Positions 44,827-53,585 of a stretch of DNA of 64,000 nucleotides are shown piece after piece (positions within the stretch are counted from its first letter, which is position 1; the number at the start of each line of letters is the position of its first letter). The notes beneath the pieces are model-generated. The model did not search any database, had not been told where the DNA came from, and saw only the letters and a list, made by a program, of their open reading frames with translations. Origin of the DNA: Rhodococcus sp. ARC_M5 (GTDB lineage: Bacteria; Actinomycetota; Actinomycetes; Mycobacteriales; Mycobacteriaceae); assembly GCF_022810405.1 (NCBI RefSeq), contig NZ_JALGQE010000015.1:1-64000 (forward strand). The letters are read 5' to 3'. A program made the position numbers and the translations under genes.

Positions 44827-45098
44827 TAAATCATCGATGCGAGGGTGATGAATGGGAAGGTTCACCGCCGCGGGCGAAAGGGGAACGTTCGCATTTCGTG
44901 TAGGAAGACCGCGACTGCTCGAGACGGACTACAGGTCTACCTTTAACAGTGGCTGTATGACACCCACTTCTGAACAAGTGCAGCTGACTTCTGAAACTGA
45001 CAATTCGATCGACGCTCGGACCAGCCTGTCGGTGTCCTGGTAGATAGTGTTGGAAGTAATCCCAGTTTGATCGCAGATTCCGAGACGAAGGGCTCCAG

Positions 45099-45719
45099 GT
45101 GGACGAAAACCTCATCGGGTACGCCCGGTGCTCCACGCGAGGACAGGATCTACGAGCGCAGCGCACAGCCCTTCGCAAGATGGGCGTCGACACCGGCAAC
45201 ATCTACACCGACCGCGGATACACCGGTCGCAACCGGGAACGTCCCGGCCTCACCGAAGCCCTCGCGGCAGTGGGGGAGGGGGACACCTTGGTGGTCACCA
45301 AACTGGACAGACTCGGTCGATCGGTCACGGACCTGAACGCCATCGTCACTGAGCTCGACGCAAAAGGTGCACGGTTGATCTACGGTGGCCAGGTCTACAG
45401 CCCTGGTGATCCGTCGAGCAAGATGTTCTTCACCGTCCTCGGTGCGATGGCCGAGTTCGAGGCCGACCTGACCCGCGCACGCACCCGTGAGGGCGTCGCG
45501 ATCGCCAAAGAGCAGGGCCGGATGACCGGACGCAAGCCCAAACTCACTGCACTGCAACACGAACGCATCCTCAAGGACTACGAATCCGGCGAGTTCGGTG
45601 CCGTGAAACTCATGGAGCTGTACGGCCTGAGCCGATCAGCTGTCTACGCCGCCCTCATTCGGGCCCGCGAGCAACGCGACGGAGCACCCACACCCCGCGC
45701 TACAACTGCCAGGAGCTGA
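45099..45719 (+). CDS. Serine recombinase (resolvase/invertase)
   Basis: 206 residues. The catalytic Ser12 is in IGYARCSTRGQDL; the R-rich active site is completed by KLDRLGRSVTDL and MAEFEADLTRARTREG; the C-terminal HTH is SGEFGAVKLMELYGLSRSAVYAALIRARE. Size and motifs fit small resolvases of Tn3-type elements or plasmid multimer resolution. No transposase or 38-bp ends are visible nearby, so plasmid resolution is the better guess. The start is GTG at 45099. Confidence 0.92.
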   Translation: MDENLIGYARCSTRGQDLRAQRTALRKMGVDTGNIYTDRGYTGRNRERPGLTEALAAVGEGDTLVVTKLDRLGRSVTDLNAIVTELDAKGARLIYGGQVYSPGDPSSKMFFTVLGAMAEFEADLTRARTREGVAIAKEQGRMTGRKPKLTALQHERILKDYESGEFGAVKLMELYGLSRSAVYAALIRAREQRDGAPTPRATTARS

Positions 45720-45725
45720 CACACA

Positions 45726-45806
45726 ATGAGCACCGACGCCAATCTCCACACCATCGACACGATCGGTGGCGCTCAGTTCGGCCTCGCCGCCGAGGCGACT
45801 TCATGA
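45726..45806 (+). CDS. Tiny ORF (26 aa) after the resolvase
   Basis: Seven bases after the resolvase stop, an ATG opens a 26-codon frame (MSTDANLHTIDTIGG...) whose stop overlaps the next ATG (ATGA). It may be a coupling peptide rather than a functional protein. Confidence 0.4.
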   Translation: MSTDANLHTIDTIGGAQFGLAAEATS

Positions 45807-45979
45807 CCGCCGAACGGGTGGTCGCACGATGCGCCTGGTGCGACCAGTGGCACTCCGAGACTCCAGCGAATTTGGTGCCGGCCGATCCGGTCTATCACGA
45901 CGAGTGCCGCCCAGCCGGCGTGCACGGCTGGACCGCCGCCGATGCTAAGGCTGCTGGCACTGCTCGGCCCAGTCGATAG
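45803..45979 (+). CDS. Small zinc-ribbon-like protein (58 aa)
   Basis: The ATG at 45803 overlaps the previous stop. The product has CAWC, then a His and HDEC about 20 residues later, which could form a zinc knuckle, and a tail GVHGWTAADAK. Short proteins of this kind are common in actinomycete plasmids and phages. Function unknown. Confidence 0.55.
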   Translation: MTAERVVARCAWCDQWHSETPANLVPADPVYHDECRPAGVHGWTAADAKAAGTARPSR

Positions 45980-46117
45980 ACCCTGTACACCGAAGTGGTT
46001 GTAATGCAATGACTTCGGCCGCGACGTCCATTTCCCGATCGCGCAACAAGAAGCGCAGAGATCTGCGGATCTCCTCGCGCACGTGTGGCCACACCGAATA
46101 CATCATCCGACCGCGAA

Positions 46118-46149
46118 GGCCCCGGCAGTGCTCCAACACCGCCGGGGCC
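46118..46149. terminator. Perfect 9-bp hairpin upstream of the DUF2637 gene
   Basis: GGCCCCGGC at 46118-46126 pairs with its complement at 46141-46149 around a 14-base loop. It lies 29 bases before the DUF2637 start. It may end the resolvase transcript or act in the DUF2637 leader. Confidence 0.45.
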
Positions 46150-46177
46150 GGTCGATCACAGAACGGACCTGCGATCA

Positions 46178-47116
46178 ATGAACAACGCTAATACCCACCC
46201 TGATCAGAACACCACCGAGGACACCCGCGAGATTCACCCTGCTGTCATCACCTGGGCGCTCGTCATCGGATTGATCGTCGCCTTTGCGGTTACCGCGTCC
46301 AGTTTCAAGTTGAGCTTCACTACCCTTCTCGACTTGGGGTCCATGGCCGGGCTACGCGATTCCGCGTGGGTCATACCGGTAGTGCTCGACGGACCGATCC
46401 TGGCGGCCAGCATCTTCCGTATCGCGCTGTCCCAGCACACAGACCGCGCCACCGTTCGCGGCCGCCGATTCATCATCGCCGTCTTTGCCCTCGCTGGAGT
46501 GGCCAGCATGGCAGGAAACGCCTACCACGCCGTCCTCACCGTCACCGACCTAAATGCGGCCGTCGCTGCCATGATGGGTGCCCTCGCTCCGCTGATGGTG
46601 ATGACCATGGGCGAGATGATGTCCGTCGCCATCAGTGCTCCCCGTCGACGCATCATCACCGCGGCACCGGTTGCAGGCGATAATGCTTCGATCGGGCCGG
46701 CCTCCATCGCCGCCACACAGGACCCGGCCGTCGAGCGCCCTGCATCGCGGCCTTTCGAGGCTATGGGAGTGGAGGAAGACTTGGACAACGGCCTGCTCAA
46801 GCCTGCCGTGTGGACCAGTGTCCATCTCTACCTCGCGAACCCCGACTGGTCATTCAGTGATATCGCACGCCACCTCGAGCTCCACACCTCGACTGTCTCG
46901 CGGCACATCAAGACCTGGACTCAGGTACAGCAGAACATCGCCGCCGAACGCAGCACCGCAGCCCCCACCGTCGCAGCTGACCAGGCGCACAGCGCCACCA
47001 CCGATGTCGATGGCGACCATAGCGCCGACGAAGCCATCGAAGCGGGTTCGGGGTACGACGCGGACGATTACGACTCGATAGCTGCCGGTCGTGACTACGC
47101 GGGCGCGACGCGGTGA
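46178..47116 (+). CDS. DUF2637 membrane protein with C-terminal HTH
   Basis: 312 residues. Four helices (VITWALVIGLIVAFAVTASSF, SAWVIPVVLDGPILAASIF, RFIIAVFALAGVASMAGNAYH, AAMMGALAPLMVMTMGEMM) form the DUF2637 domain, typical of actinomycete plasmids and integrative elements where it sits near transfer or replication genes. The C-terminal part has a helix-turn-helix (WSFSDIARHLELHTSTVSRHIKTW) and an acidic tail. The ATG at 46178 was chosen because the upstream extension is Pro/Arg-rich. Confidence 0.85.
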   Translation: MNNANTHPDQNTTEDTREIHPAVITWALVIGLIVAFAVTASSFKLSFTTLLDLGSMAGLRDSAWVIPVVLDGPILAASIFRIALSQHTDRATVRGRRFIIAVFALAGVASMAGNAYHAVLTVTDLNAAVAAMMGALAPLMVMTMGEMMSVAISAPRRRIITAAPVAGDNASIGPASIAATQDPAVERPASRPFEAMGVEEDLDNGLLKPAVWTSVHLYLANPDWSFSDIARHLELHTSTVSRHIKTWTQVQQNIAAERSTAAPTVAADQAHSATTDVDGDHSADEAIEAGSGYDADDYDSIAAGRDYAGATR

Positions 47117-47343
47117 CCGAAGAGCGCTCCGCCAGAACAATTGCCGACGTACTGAACTGAGCGGCAACAGAATTCACGCCTGACTCGGTGATCGCGATAC
47201 CTGCCCACTTGCGGGCGGCGTCTGTAAGTGTCCCGTTGGATTGTGTGACCCGTTGTGGGAGTGAGAGATCGTCGTGTCGTGCGTTTGCGTCGATGGGGCC
47301 CGACTCGATGCGATGTACCGCCCGTGCGTCCTATAGTGCGGAC

Positions 47344-48156
47344 ATGACGCGAGAACTGCCCGACGGGGAATCGTTGTTGATCCGCACAGACTTCTCCGAC
47401 AACGCCCGGTGGAGTGACACTGTCGAGGCGGCGACGCAGCCGACAGATGAGGGGTTTGTCGCCGGTTTGACCGTGGTCGACGACGCGGAGTTCGACCGAC
47501 TCACGCTCGGCGAGTTGGCCGTGATCATCGGGTCCCCACCGCCGTACTACGTGTTTCTCGCCGACGCTGCGACGATCACCGATCCGGAACACGCGATCCT
47601 TGCCGTGGACACCGCAGACGGTTCGTCGGGCTACCCTAGTTTCCGGGTGCATCCGTCGCAGATGGCGTCGGTGGAGAACAACCTGTCGTTGGCGAACATG
47701 GACTTCGAGGACTTCTCGTCGGCGGTCGGTGCGGATGGGGTGTTTCGCGGATTCGAGCCACCGGCTACGACGCGCACTCCATCCACGGCAGCACTGCTCG
47801 ACGCCATCGAGCAGTCCTCGCTGTCGCCGGAGGCGATCGAGGTGTACCGCGCCTCGCTGGAGCAGTGGCCTCGACCGGATGTGGACGGGAACTACATCCC
47901 GGACGTCGCAGTGGGTCAGGCCGAGTTGGTCGGTCAGCAGCAACGCAACGAGTACCGGTACAACTCGTGGGTGATCGGACTGGAGGAGTCGATCGCGGCC
48001 CTCGCCGGTGGCGGCGCAGCCATCGGATTCGCCATCGTCGCCGCGAGTATTCGCGATCGCGTCGGTGGTTACTGCAGTGCGTGGGTAGACCCTGTCACCC
48101 TGGCACCGGTCGCGATTCTGGCGACGGGGCATCCGCCGCAGCGGACGCGCACCTGA
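47344..48156 (+). CDS. DUF6924-type protein A
   Basis: 270 residues. The N-terminal half (LPDGESLLIRTDFSDNARW, FLADAATITDPEHAILAVD, VENNLSLANMDFEDF) matches the paralog at 50388-51164 and the DUF6924 domain. The C-terminal half is helical (TPSTAALLDAIEQSSLSPEAIEVY) and ends in an Ala/Gly-rich stretch. No catalytic motif is visible. It lies in the plasmid-type region before a membrane protein and lsr2. 47117-47343 holds no gene. Confidence 0.75.
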   Translation: MTRELPDGESLLIRTDFSDNARWSDTVEAATQPTDEGFVAGLTVVDDAEFDRLTLGELAVIIGSPPPYYVFLADAATITDPEHAILAVDTADGSSGYPSFRVHPSQMASVENNLSLANMDFEDFSSAVGADGVFRGFEPPATTRTPSTAALLDAIEQSSLSPEAIEVYRASLEQWPRPDVDGNYIPDVAVGQAELVGQQQRNEYRYNSWVIGLEESIAALAGGGAAIGFAIVAASIRDRVGGYCSAWVDPVTLAPVAILATGHPPQRTRT

Positions 48157-48337
48157 GCGAGGCGGCCGCTCTCAAAGTGCTTTCGGCGACAACACCGCTC
48201 CGGTAACGCCGGTCCTGGTGACTGCTGCGCGCTATCACCGAACACTATTCGGGGCGAGCACCGTAGGAGCACTGCCACTCGCATCACGGTATGCCGGGGT
48301 CGACCCGCATCACCACTATCGAAGAACGGGAAGAGAC

Positions 48338-49150
48338 ATGGACGCCGAACAGGCGCGGTACGAGGTCACCGAGATCAAGGTGATCCGGGGTGCTGAGTCG
48401 AAAATAATCGCAGGTAAGCAGCAGGAAGGTTGGGAGCTGGTCGACCGACAGGATGGCATCCTGCGAACCACCTTGACCTTCCGTCGGCCAAAGCCGAAGC
48501 CCCCCTGGCGATTGTGGGCCGCACTGGGAGGGGTCGGGGTCATCCTGGCGGGCATCATCACCGTCGGGGCGCTCACGGAGGATGACGATGCGTCCACGAC
48601 CGACGCCGCAGCGGCCTCGAGCGCCGAACAATCCTCTCCGCAGCCTGATCCGGAACAGGAAGCGGAACTTTCCCCGGCTGACCCGATGATTTGCGATACA
48701 ACGGGAATCGAACTGTTTCCCGAACCATGCAAGTTCGGGCAGACCGCGATCTACAGCAGGAAGGTGCGATCGGGCCAGGTCCAGCTGGAGATCACAGTGG
48801 GCGCACCGGTCGAGTTCATCATGAGTGAAGACGCGAGGATCCCGTACGACCTTCCGCCGCAGCCTGTGAGCGTCTACTTCCCGGTCACCGTGAAGAACAC
48901 ATCGCCCGACTCAACCATGCCGGATATGGTCTCTACCCAGGCGACAAACGCCGAACAGGGTGCGTACGACGGCATCCGGGAAGTGCGAGACGGCGACGTC
49001 GGCTTGCGTTCGGTCACCTCCGCTCTCAGCCTGCCCGTGGGCGAGACGCTGACCGTCAAGGAAGGCTGGAACATGACAACGCTCGATGGTGTGCAGTACA
49101 GCCTGTCGATCGACGGTCAGGCCGGATACACCGTCGAGTTCGCGCGGTGA
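48338..49150 (+). CDS. Single-pass membrane protein with exported C-terminal domain
   Basis: 270 residues. An N-terminal cytoplasmic domain (ARYEVTEIKVIRGAESK...QQEGWELVDRQDG, DUF4177-like) is followed by one helix (ALGGVGVILAGIITVGAL) and an external domain after a Pro/Glu/Ser linker. The external part resembles DUF4352-type immunoglobulin folds (LEITVGAPVEFIM, YFPVTVKNTS). Two Cys (MICD, EPCK) may form a disulfide. Role unknown. Confidence 0.7.
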   Translation: MDAEQARYEVTEIKVIRGAESKIIAGKQQEGWELVDRQDGILRTTLTFRRPKPKPPWRLWAALGGVGVILAGIITVGALTEDDDASTTDAAAASSAEQSSPQPDPEQEAELSPADPMICDTTGIELFPEPCKFGQTAIYSRKVRSGQVQLEITVGAPVEFIMSEDARIPYDLPPQPVSVYFPVTVKNTSPDSTMPDMVSTQATNAEQGAYDGIREVRDGDVGLRSVTSALSLPVGETLTVKEGWNMTTLDGVQYSLSIDGQAGYTVEFAR

Positions 49151-49164
49151 TCCTGAAGTAATGA

Positions 49165-49536
49165 TCAGTGTGCAGCGTTGAATGCTTCTTCGATCGCAGC
49201 GGGAATGCGGCCCCGATCGTTGATCTCGTAACCGTTGTCTGCGGCCCATTGCCGGACAGCTCTGGTCTGAGCCGGATCACGTGTGGCTCGGCTGTTCGAG
49301 GGTGCTGCAGATGGAGCCGTGGAGGTGGGGGTGTGTCGACGCTTACGCCCGCCGACACGGGTTGCGTGCTCGATGTAGTAGCCGATCTTCCGATGAAACT
49401 CGCTGGCGTTCTTCGCCTTCAGATCTACGAGGTAGTCGACACCGTTGACGGAGAATTCGATCGTCTCGCCTGATTCGTCGTCGATGACCGAGCCATCGAT
49501 ATCGTCGACCAATTGGGTGAATACTTTTTTTGCCAC
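49165..49536 (-). CDS. lsr2: Lsr2 family nucleoid-associated protein
   Basis: 123 residues. N-terminal dimerisation domain (KKVFTQLVDDIDGSVIDDESGETIEFSVNGVDY), linker, and C-terminal AT-hook-like DNA-binding domain with the RGR core in NGYEINDRGRIPAAIEEAF. Lsr2 silences AT-rich foreign DNA, as H-NS does; plasmid copies help the element escape or imitate host silencing. It is transcribed towards the membrane protein gene, with 14 bp between stops. Confidence 0.95.
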   Translation of the reverse strand: MAKKVFTQLVDDIDGSVIDDESGETIEFSVNGVDYLVDLKAKNASEFHRKIGYYIEHATRVGGRKRRHTPTSTAPSAAPSNSRATRDPAQTRAVRQWAADNGYEINDRGRIPAAIEEAFNAAH

Positions 49537-49686
49537 GGTTCGATGCGGCCTCTCTCGAGTAGAAACACATTGCTGTCGACAACCACCCTAACCAGACCGA
49601 ACCCGCAGGCAGATGCACCAGATGAGGAATGTGGAATAGGCACTTCCTCCGTGTCGACCACCGCACCGCCACTCAGCCAAATTTTG

Positions 49687-49732
49687 TCTAGTCAACTTGA
49701 CTAGAAAGTGTCCAGTCGGATAGACTAAAATC
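49687..49732 (+). promoter_or_regulatory. hicAB promoter with overlapping operator
   Basis: A perfect palindrome TCTAGTCAA-C-TTGACTAGA (49687-49705) overlaps a -35 box TTGACT (49697-49702). It is followed after 18 bases by TAGACT (49721-49726), and the hicA ATG is at 49733. The transcript would be almost leaderless. The palindrome is the likely HicB site for autorepression. Confidence 0.75.
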
Positions 49733-49933
49733 ATGGTTACCGAGCAGCCCACGCGGAAAGTGGTCAAGGCCCTCAAGGCGGCCGGGTTCGCCTCGGTCCG
49801 CACGGTCGGCTCGCACAGCACGTGGGTGTCGGCCGATGGCGCAGTCAAGGTGACTGTTCCGGATGGGCACCGGACGATCTCGCCCGGCGTCTACCGCAAG
49901 ATCCTCGCAGCCATGAAGGAGGCGCAGCAGTGA
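49733..49933 (+). CDS. hicA: HicA mRNA interferase toxin
   Basis: 66 residues with the double-stranded-RNA-binding-like fold of HicA: KVVKALKAAGFASVRTVGSHSTW, containing the catalytic His in GSHS, then VTVPDGHRTISPGVYRKILAAM. Overlap of stop and next start (GTGA) couples it to the antitoxin gene. Cuts mRNA when the antitoxin is lost, stabilising the element. Confidence 0.93.
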   Translation: MVTEQPTRKVVKALKAAGFASVRTVGSHSTWVSADGAVKVTVPDGHRTISPGVYRKILAAMKEAQQ

Positions 49934-50316
49934 GCAAGACCTACACGGTGTCGGTGACCCGAGACGGCAAGTGGTGGATGATCGCCGTCCCCGAACTCGA
50001 CGCCCTCACTCAAGCCCGTCGCATCGATGATGTCCCCACCGCGGCGAAAGAACTCATCGCCCTCGAAACCGGAGTCGCCCTCGCCGATGTCGAGATCGAG
50101 CAGCACATCGAACTCGAACCCGGGGGAGAGGATCTCGCGGTCCGCATCGCCGAGATCGCGACACAGCGAGCACGTCTGGCCGAGGACGAAGCCCGCGTCA
50201 AAGCCAGCACCGAGGCCTTCGCGAAGAAACTCGCCACCGCTCAGGTACCCGTCCGAGACATCGGATCACTTCTCGGCGTGACCTTTCAGCGAGCCAGCCA
50301 ACTCGTCAACAACTGA
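49930..50316 (+). CDS. hicB: HicB antitoxin
   Basis: 128 residues from the GTG at 49930. The N-terminal HicB fold (YTVSVTRDGKWWMIAVPELDALTQARRIDD) is followed by a long helix and a C-terminal DNA-binding segment (VPVRDIGSLLGVTFQRASQLVN, HTH-like). Binds HicA and probably the palindrome at 49687-49705. Confidence 0.93.
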   Translation: MSKTYTVSVTRDGKWWMIAVPELDALTQARRIDDVPTAAKELIALETGVALADVEIEQHIELEPGGEDLAVRIAEIATQRARLAEDEARVKASTEAFAKKLATAQVPVRDIGSLLGVTFQRASQLVNN

Positions 50317-50387
50317 CCTGCGCATCGAAAGTTCGGTCCCTGGCAACTGCACCGGTTTCACAGTTGAGAACGACTAGAGTCGGTACC

Positions 50388-51164
50388 ATGCCAACTCTGC
50401 CAGAAGGCCAATCCCTGCTCATCCGTACGTACTTCGGCAATGACGGTGCCTGGGAACAGGTCGCGCGAGAGGCCCAAGCGTCGCACGTACAAGACAGTGG
50501 TTATGAGGCTCAAGCCTTTCTGACGACGGTCGATGACCCGGAGTTTGCCGACATGTCGGTGTCACGCATTGTCGGCCTGGTGGAATCTCCGCCGCCGGAC
50601 TATCTCTTCGTAGTCGACCAGCGGGCATGTGACGAGCCGGAACATCCAGTGCTCGTTGTGGATACAAGTGCCGATCCGGAAGACGAGGCAGCTACTTTTC
50701 GGGTTGTACCGAGCAGGCTCGCGGTAATCGAGAACAACTTGTCCATCGCAAATCTGAGCTTCGACGACCTCCGTTCCGGCTCTGATCCTGACGGGGTCTA
50801 CCGCGGAACCCGAAAGCAATCCACTGAAAAGAGCCAAGTCCGTCGCGAGGATTTGATCGCCGCAGCTGACAACGCAGAAGACTCGCCGACGGTCCAGCAA
50901 TTGCGAAAAGACCTGAGGACAAGGTCTGTGCCGGTCTGGCCGGCAAAAGTTGTCGATGATCTCCGGGACAGGTACGACTCGATTACCGGACAGACCTATG
51001 ACTTGAAGCTGACCGTGGGATACAAAGAAGCGCTCGATGTTCTCGCTGAGGGCGGTTCCGCGCTGGGCATCCACTTCGCTGCCACCAACAGCTACTGGAC
51101 TATCTACCTGGATCCGAACAATCTGAGCTTGCTGGCCGCCATGAAGGTGATCTATCCGTCGTGA
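50388..51164 (+). CDS. DUF6924-type protein B
   Basis: 258 residues, paralog of 47344-48156: LPEGQSLLIRTYFGNDGAW, FVVDQRACDEPEHPVLVVDT, VIENNLSIANLSFDDL. The C-terminal half differs in sequence but is again helical (LIAADNAEDSPTVQQLRKDL) and ends with GYKEALDVLAEGGSALGI, comparable to GLEESIAALAGGGAAIGF in the other copy. Stands 71 bp after hicB. No known function. Confidence 0.75.
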   Translation: MPTLPEGQSLLIRTYFGNDGAWEQVAREAQASHVQDSGYEAQAFLTTVDDPEFADMSVSRIVGLVESPPPDYLFVVDQRACDEPEHPVLVVDTSADPEDEAATFRVVPSRLAVIENNLSIANLSFDDLRSGSDPDGVYRGTRKQSTEKSQVRREDLIAAADNAEDSPTVQQLRKDLRTRSVPVWPAKVVDDLRDRYDSITGQTYDLKLTVGYKEALDVLAEGGSALGIHFAATNSYWTIYLDPNNLSLLAAMKVIYPS

Positions 51165-51262
51165 TCGCCGCCCGCCCGGGATTCCGTGACCGACCACAAA
51201 ATCACCAGAGGCGCGCTAGTCCTCAAATTGATGCAGGGACCGGCGCGCCTCAGGGAGCGGGA

Positions 51263-52039
51263 TCAGGAGATGGTGAACTCGCTGATCTGTGTTGTTCCAT
51301 CGCTGGCGTAGACAGGAACCGTCTTCGGAGCCGATCCGAGGACATCGGTACCGCCGACGTTCTGCTTTTCGAGCGCCGTCGCCTCGTCGGGTGATGCTGC
51401 GGCCGTGTCGAGTGCGGACTTCTCGATGAAACCTTGGACCCCGTCGGTACCGATTGCAGCGACCAGATCAGGCAGTTCTGCGTCATTCGCAGCAGTGTCG
51501 CCTGCGCCGTACGACTGCCCGGAGGCGTTTGTTCCTGATTCGACGGTGGTTTCGTCCGTGGCACTTGGCGCTGCCGAGCGGGCCGCCGGGGCGGTCCAGT
51601 TGACGGGATTACTGGGGAAGGTGAGAGCTTCGCGGTACGCGCTCACTCCGTCCCACACCGCGGTGAAGCCGTGGCTGTTGTACGAGCCGGTGCCGCATGT
51701 TGCGGTGGTGCCGATTGTCAGTGATGCGGCACCGGTGAAGCTGTACTTGTAGCCCACGGCTTCACATAGAGCGCCGCTTTTGAACAACCGAGCCCGTACC
51801 CCGATGTCACCGGGTGCTACCTGCTGACCGAAGACCGAGTAGATCTTGGACTGCGCCGTTAGGTTCGGTGAGTTGATGATGGTGGAGGTGTTCAGAAACT
51901 GAACGCCGGCTCCGTTGCTGCCTGCCGGTCCGACCCATCCGGTGACCGTCTCCGCGTGCGCGGCACCGGGTACAGCGAGCGTCACAGCACCGAGTAGCGC
52001 GGTGATCGTCAAGGTCTTGCGAAGTGCGTGAATTTTCAT
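51263..52039 (-). CDS. Secreted protein next to the NucA/NucB nuclease
   Basis: 258 residues. A signal peptide (TITALLGAVTLAVPGAAHA-E) precedes a Ser/Thr/Gly-rich beta-type domain (GWVGPAGSNGAGVQF, VGYKYSFTGAASLTIG), with two Cys likely disulfide-bonded, and an acidic Ala-rich C-terminus with Asp/Glu helices (ELPDLVAAIG). The ATG at 52039 follows AAAGG. The gene is 31 bp downstream of the nuclease gene on the same strand. It might be a carrier or immunity partner; that is inference. Confidence 0.7.
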   Translation of the reverse strand: MKIHALRKTLTITALLGAVTLAVPGAAHAETVTGWVGPAGSNGAGVQFLNTSTIINSPNLTAQSKIYSVFGQQVAPGDIGVRARLFKSGALCEAVGYKYSFTGAASLTIGTTATCGTGSYNSHGFTAVWDGVSAYREALTFPSNPVNWTAPAARSAAPSATDETTVESGTNASGQSYGAGDTAANDAELPDLVAAIGTDGVQGFIEKSALDTAAASPDEATALEKQNVGGTDVLGSAPKTVPVYASDGTTQISEFTIS

Positions 52040-52070
52040 TCTATGGAGCCTTTCGTGAGGGGTTCGGAGC

Positions 52071-53384
52071 TCAGCTTTGAGCGTTGACGTAGAAGCCGTC
52101 ACCAGGCATGACCCGGTTTGTGCGGTAGAACTCGGCCATGAAAGTGCCTTGGTCGGTGTTTTCTGCAAGTGGAACCCACCTGACGGTTGATCCGTACCCT
52201 CCTTGTTCCGTGGACGCGAACGGGTACTCGTCGCACGAGGGGCTATCCATGTCAGTGGGTTTGTCTCCCAATAGGTTCAACCGCTGCAGAGACGAGGAGG
52301 GGCATGCCGCCTCTCGGTTCGCTGCGTTGTTTGCCGATGGACCGCGAACAAGTGGGTTTCCCGAACCGGGAATGCCTGACTCGTATGCTGCCTGACCATC
52401 CAGAATGGTTCCTGTGATTGTGGGGAACCGCGCGGCGGTGTACGTGACCGTGGGTATGAACGACGGGTTGACGCAGCCAGTGCCGTAGTTGACCGCCGTG
52501 GCGGCGTCGCACCTGATCTTTTGGTTGGTCGTGCGGGTCCGTCTCGGCTCGTCCAAGTCAGGCACGGGGGTATTGCCCTGATAGTCGAAACGCATTGTCG
52601 TTACATCGGTGTTGGAAGTTGCGTTGCCCTGGGTGTAGTGCTCCCATTGGTTGAAGGCGGTCGATCCGACTGCCATAGGGAACCTGAAAGGCGTCCACCC
52701 CTGGGAAGTATTGCCCGATCCCCTCAGCGCGATGAGCTCGAACTCGAAGATTCCGGGAACCGTCAGTTCGGGGTTGGTCGAGACGACGTTGGCGTACATC
52801 GTGATGACGGACTCTTTGGTGGGTGTTTGAACCGGTGAGCGAACATGCAAGATGATGTTCGTGAGCCAGCTGCCGATCGGGGTCAATGGCCCACTGGGAG
52901 GGTTGTACTGCACGTACTGAGTCACCGTTGCCTGGTACGTCTTGCAGGACTGGAATCGGGTGTCGCGGCAGTCGAGTGGGGGTGCTTGGCGAGCTCCAGG
53001 GCCGGCCTGTGTACTGCGGCTCTGCATCACCTGGTTGTAGATCGCCGCCGCTTCGGCGGGATCGGTCACTTCTCGGGAAGATCGGTCCTCGGTCAGCGGC
53101 TCACCGGTCGGAGTGCGCGGAATTTCTTCCGGTGGAACAGCTGGGATCGAGTCCGAACTTTGAGGTATGGGAACGTCGCCAGGTTCGGGACTGCTTGACG
53201 ATTCAGGTACTCCGGATTCGAGCTGGCTAGCTTCTGGATCTGTAGGTGCTGGATCCACTGGTTGAGCATTGACGGCGACGTTGGGGCCGATTGCGAATGC
53301 AATCACAGCTACGCAAACGAATGCACGATGCGACCAGCGCGATCGAGGACGAGGTTGCAGTGTTTCTACACCTGAATTCTTCAA
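52071..53384 (-). CDS. Secreted NucA/NucB-type deoxyribonuclease
   Basis: 437 residues from a TTG start (53384) placed five bases after AGGA; no ATG or GTG fits the signal peptide (FVCVAVIAFAIGPNVAVNAQ). A Pro/Ser-rich linker and a middle beta domain (about residues 120-310) are followed by a C-terminal domain with SPSCDEYPFASTEQGG and VPLAENTDQG, the catalytic CDEYPFA segment and later Asn of NucA/NucB nucleases. Likely degrades DNA outside the cell, for biofilm, competence or competition. Confidence 0.8.
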   Translation of the reverse strand: MKNSGVETLQPRPRSRWSHRAFVCVAVIAFAIGPNVAVNAQPVDPAPTDPEASQLESGVPESSSSPEPGDVPIPQSSDSIPAVPPEEIPRTPTGEPLTEDRSSREVTDPAEAAAIYNQVMQSRSTQAGPGARQAPPLDCRDTRFQSCKTYQATVTQYVQYNPPSGPLTPIGSWLTNIILHVRSPVQTPTKESVITMYANVVSTNPELTVPGIFEFELIALRGSGNTSQGWTPFRFPMAVGSTAFNQWEHYTQGNATSNTDVTTMRFDYQGNTPVPDLDEPRRTRTTNQKIRCDAATAVNYGTGCVNPSFIPTVTYTAARFPTITGTILDGQAAYESGIPGSGNPLVRGPSANNAANREAACPSSSLQRLNLLGDKPTDMDSPSCDEYPFASTEQGGYGSTVRWVPLAENTDQGTFMAEFYRTNRVMPGDGFYVNAQS

Positions 53385-53585
53385 CGGATTCCTCGTAATG
53401 CGTATGCCGATCGTTGCACGCGCACAGCGCTTTACAGCGCTGGACGACGTGATGCGATCGAGTAGCATGAACGCCCGATGGAGGGCGTGGAGGAGGCCCC
53501 GACTGCTACAAGGTACCTACCTCAGGCGCTGGTTGAGCGTGGATCAAACGCTATCAAGATCCGACATATCTGGCAACGAAACAGC

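Noticed and set aside
44827-45098. Possible resolution (res) site upstream of the serine recombinase
   Set aside because: The position is right, but I cannot identify the three paired inverted sub-sites by eye.
45099-45719. Evidence for a Tn3-family transposon
   Set aside because: Only a resolvase is present; no DDE transposase and no terminal inverted repeats seen.
49375-49395. TAGTA half-site inside lsr2
   Set aside because: A single half-site in coding sequence without the paired TACTA at 7-base spacing.
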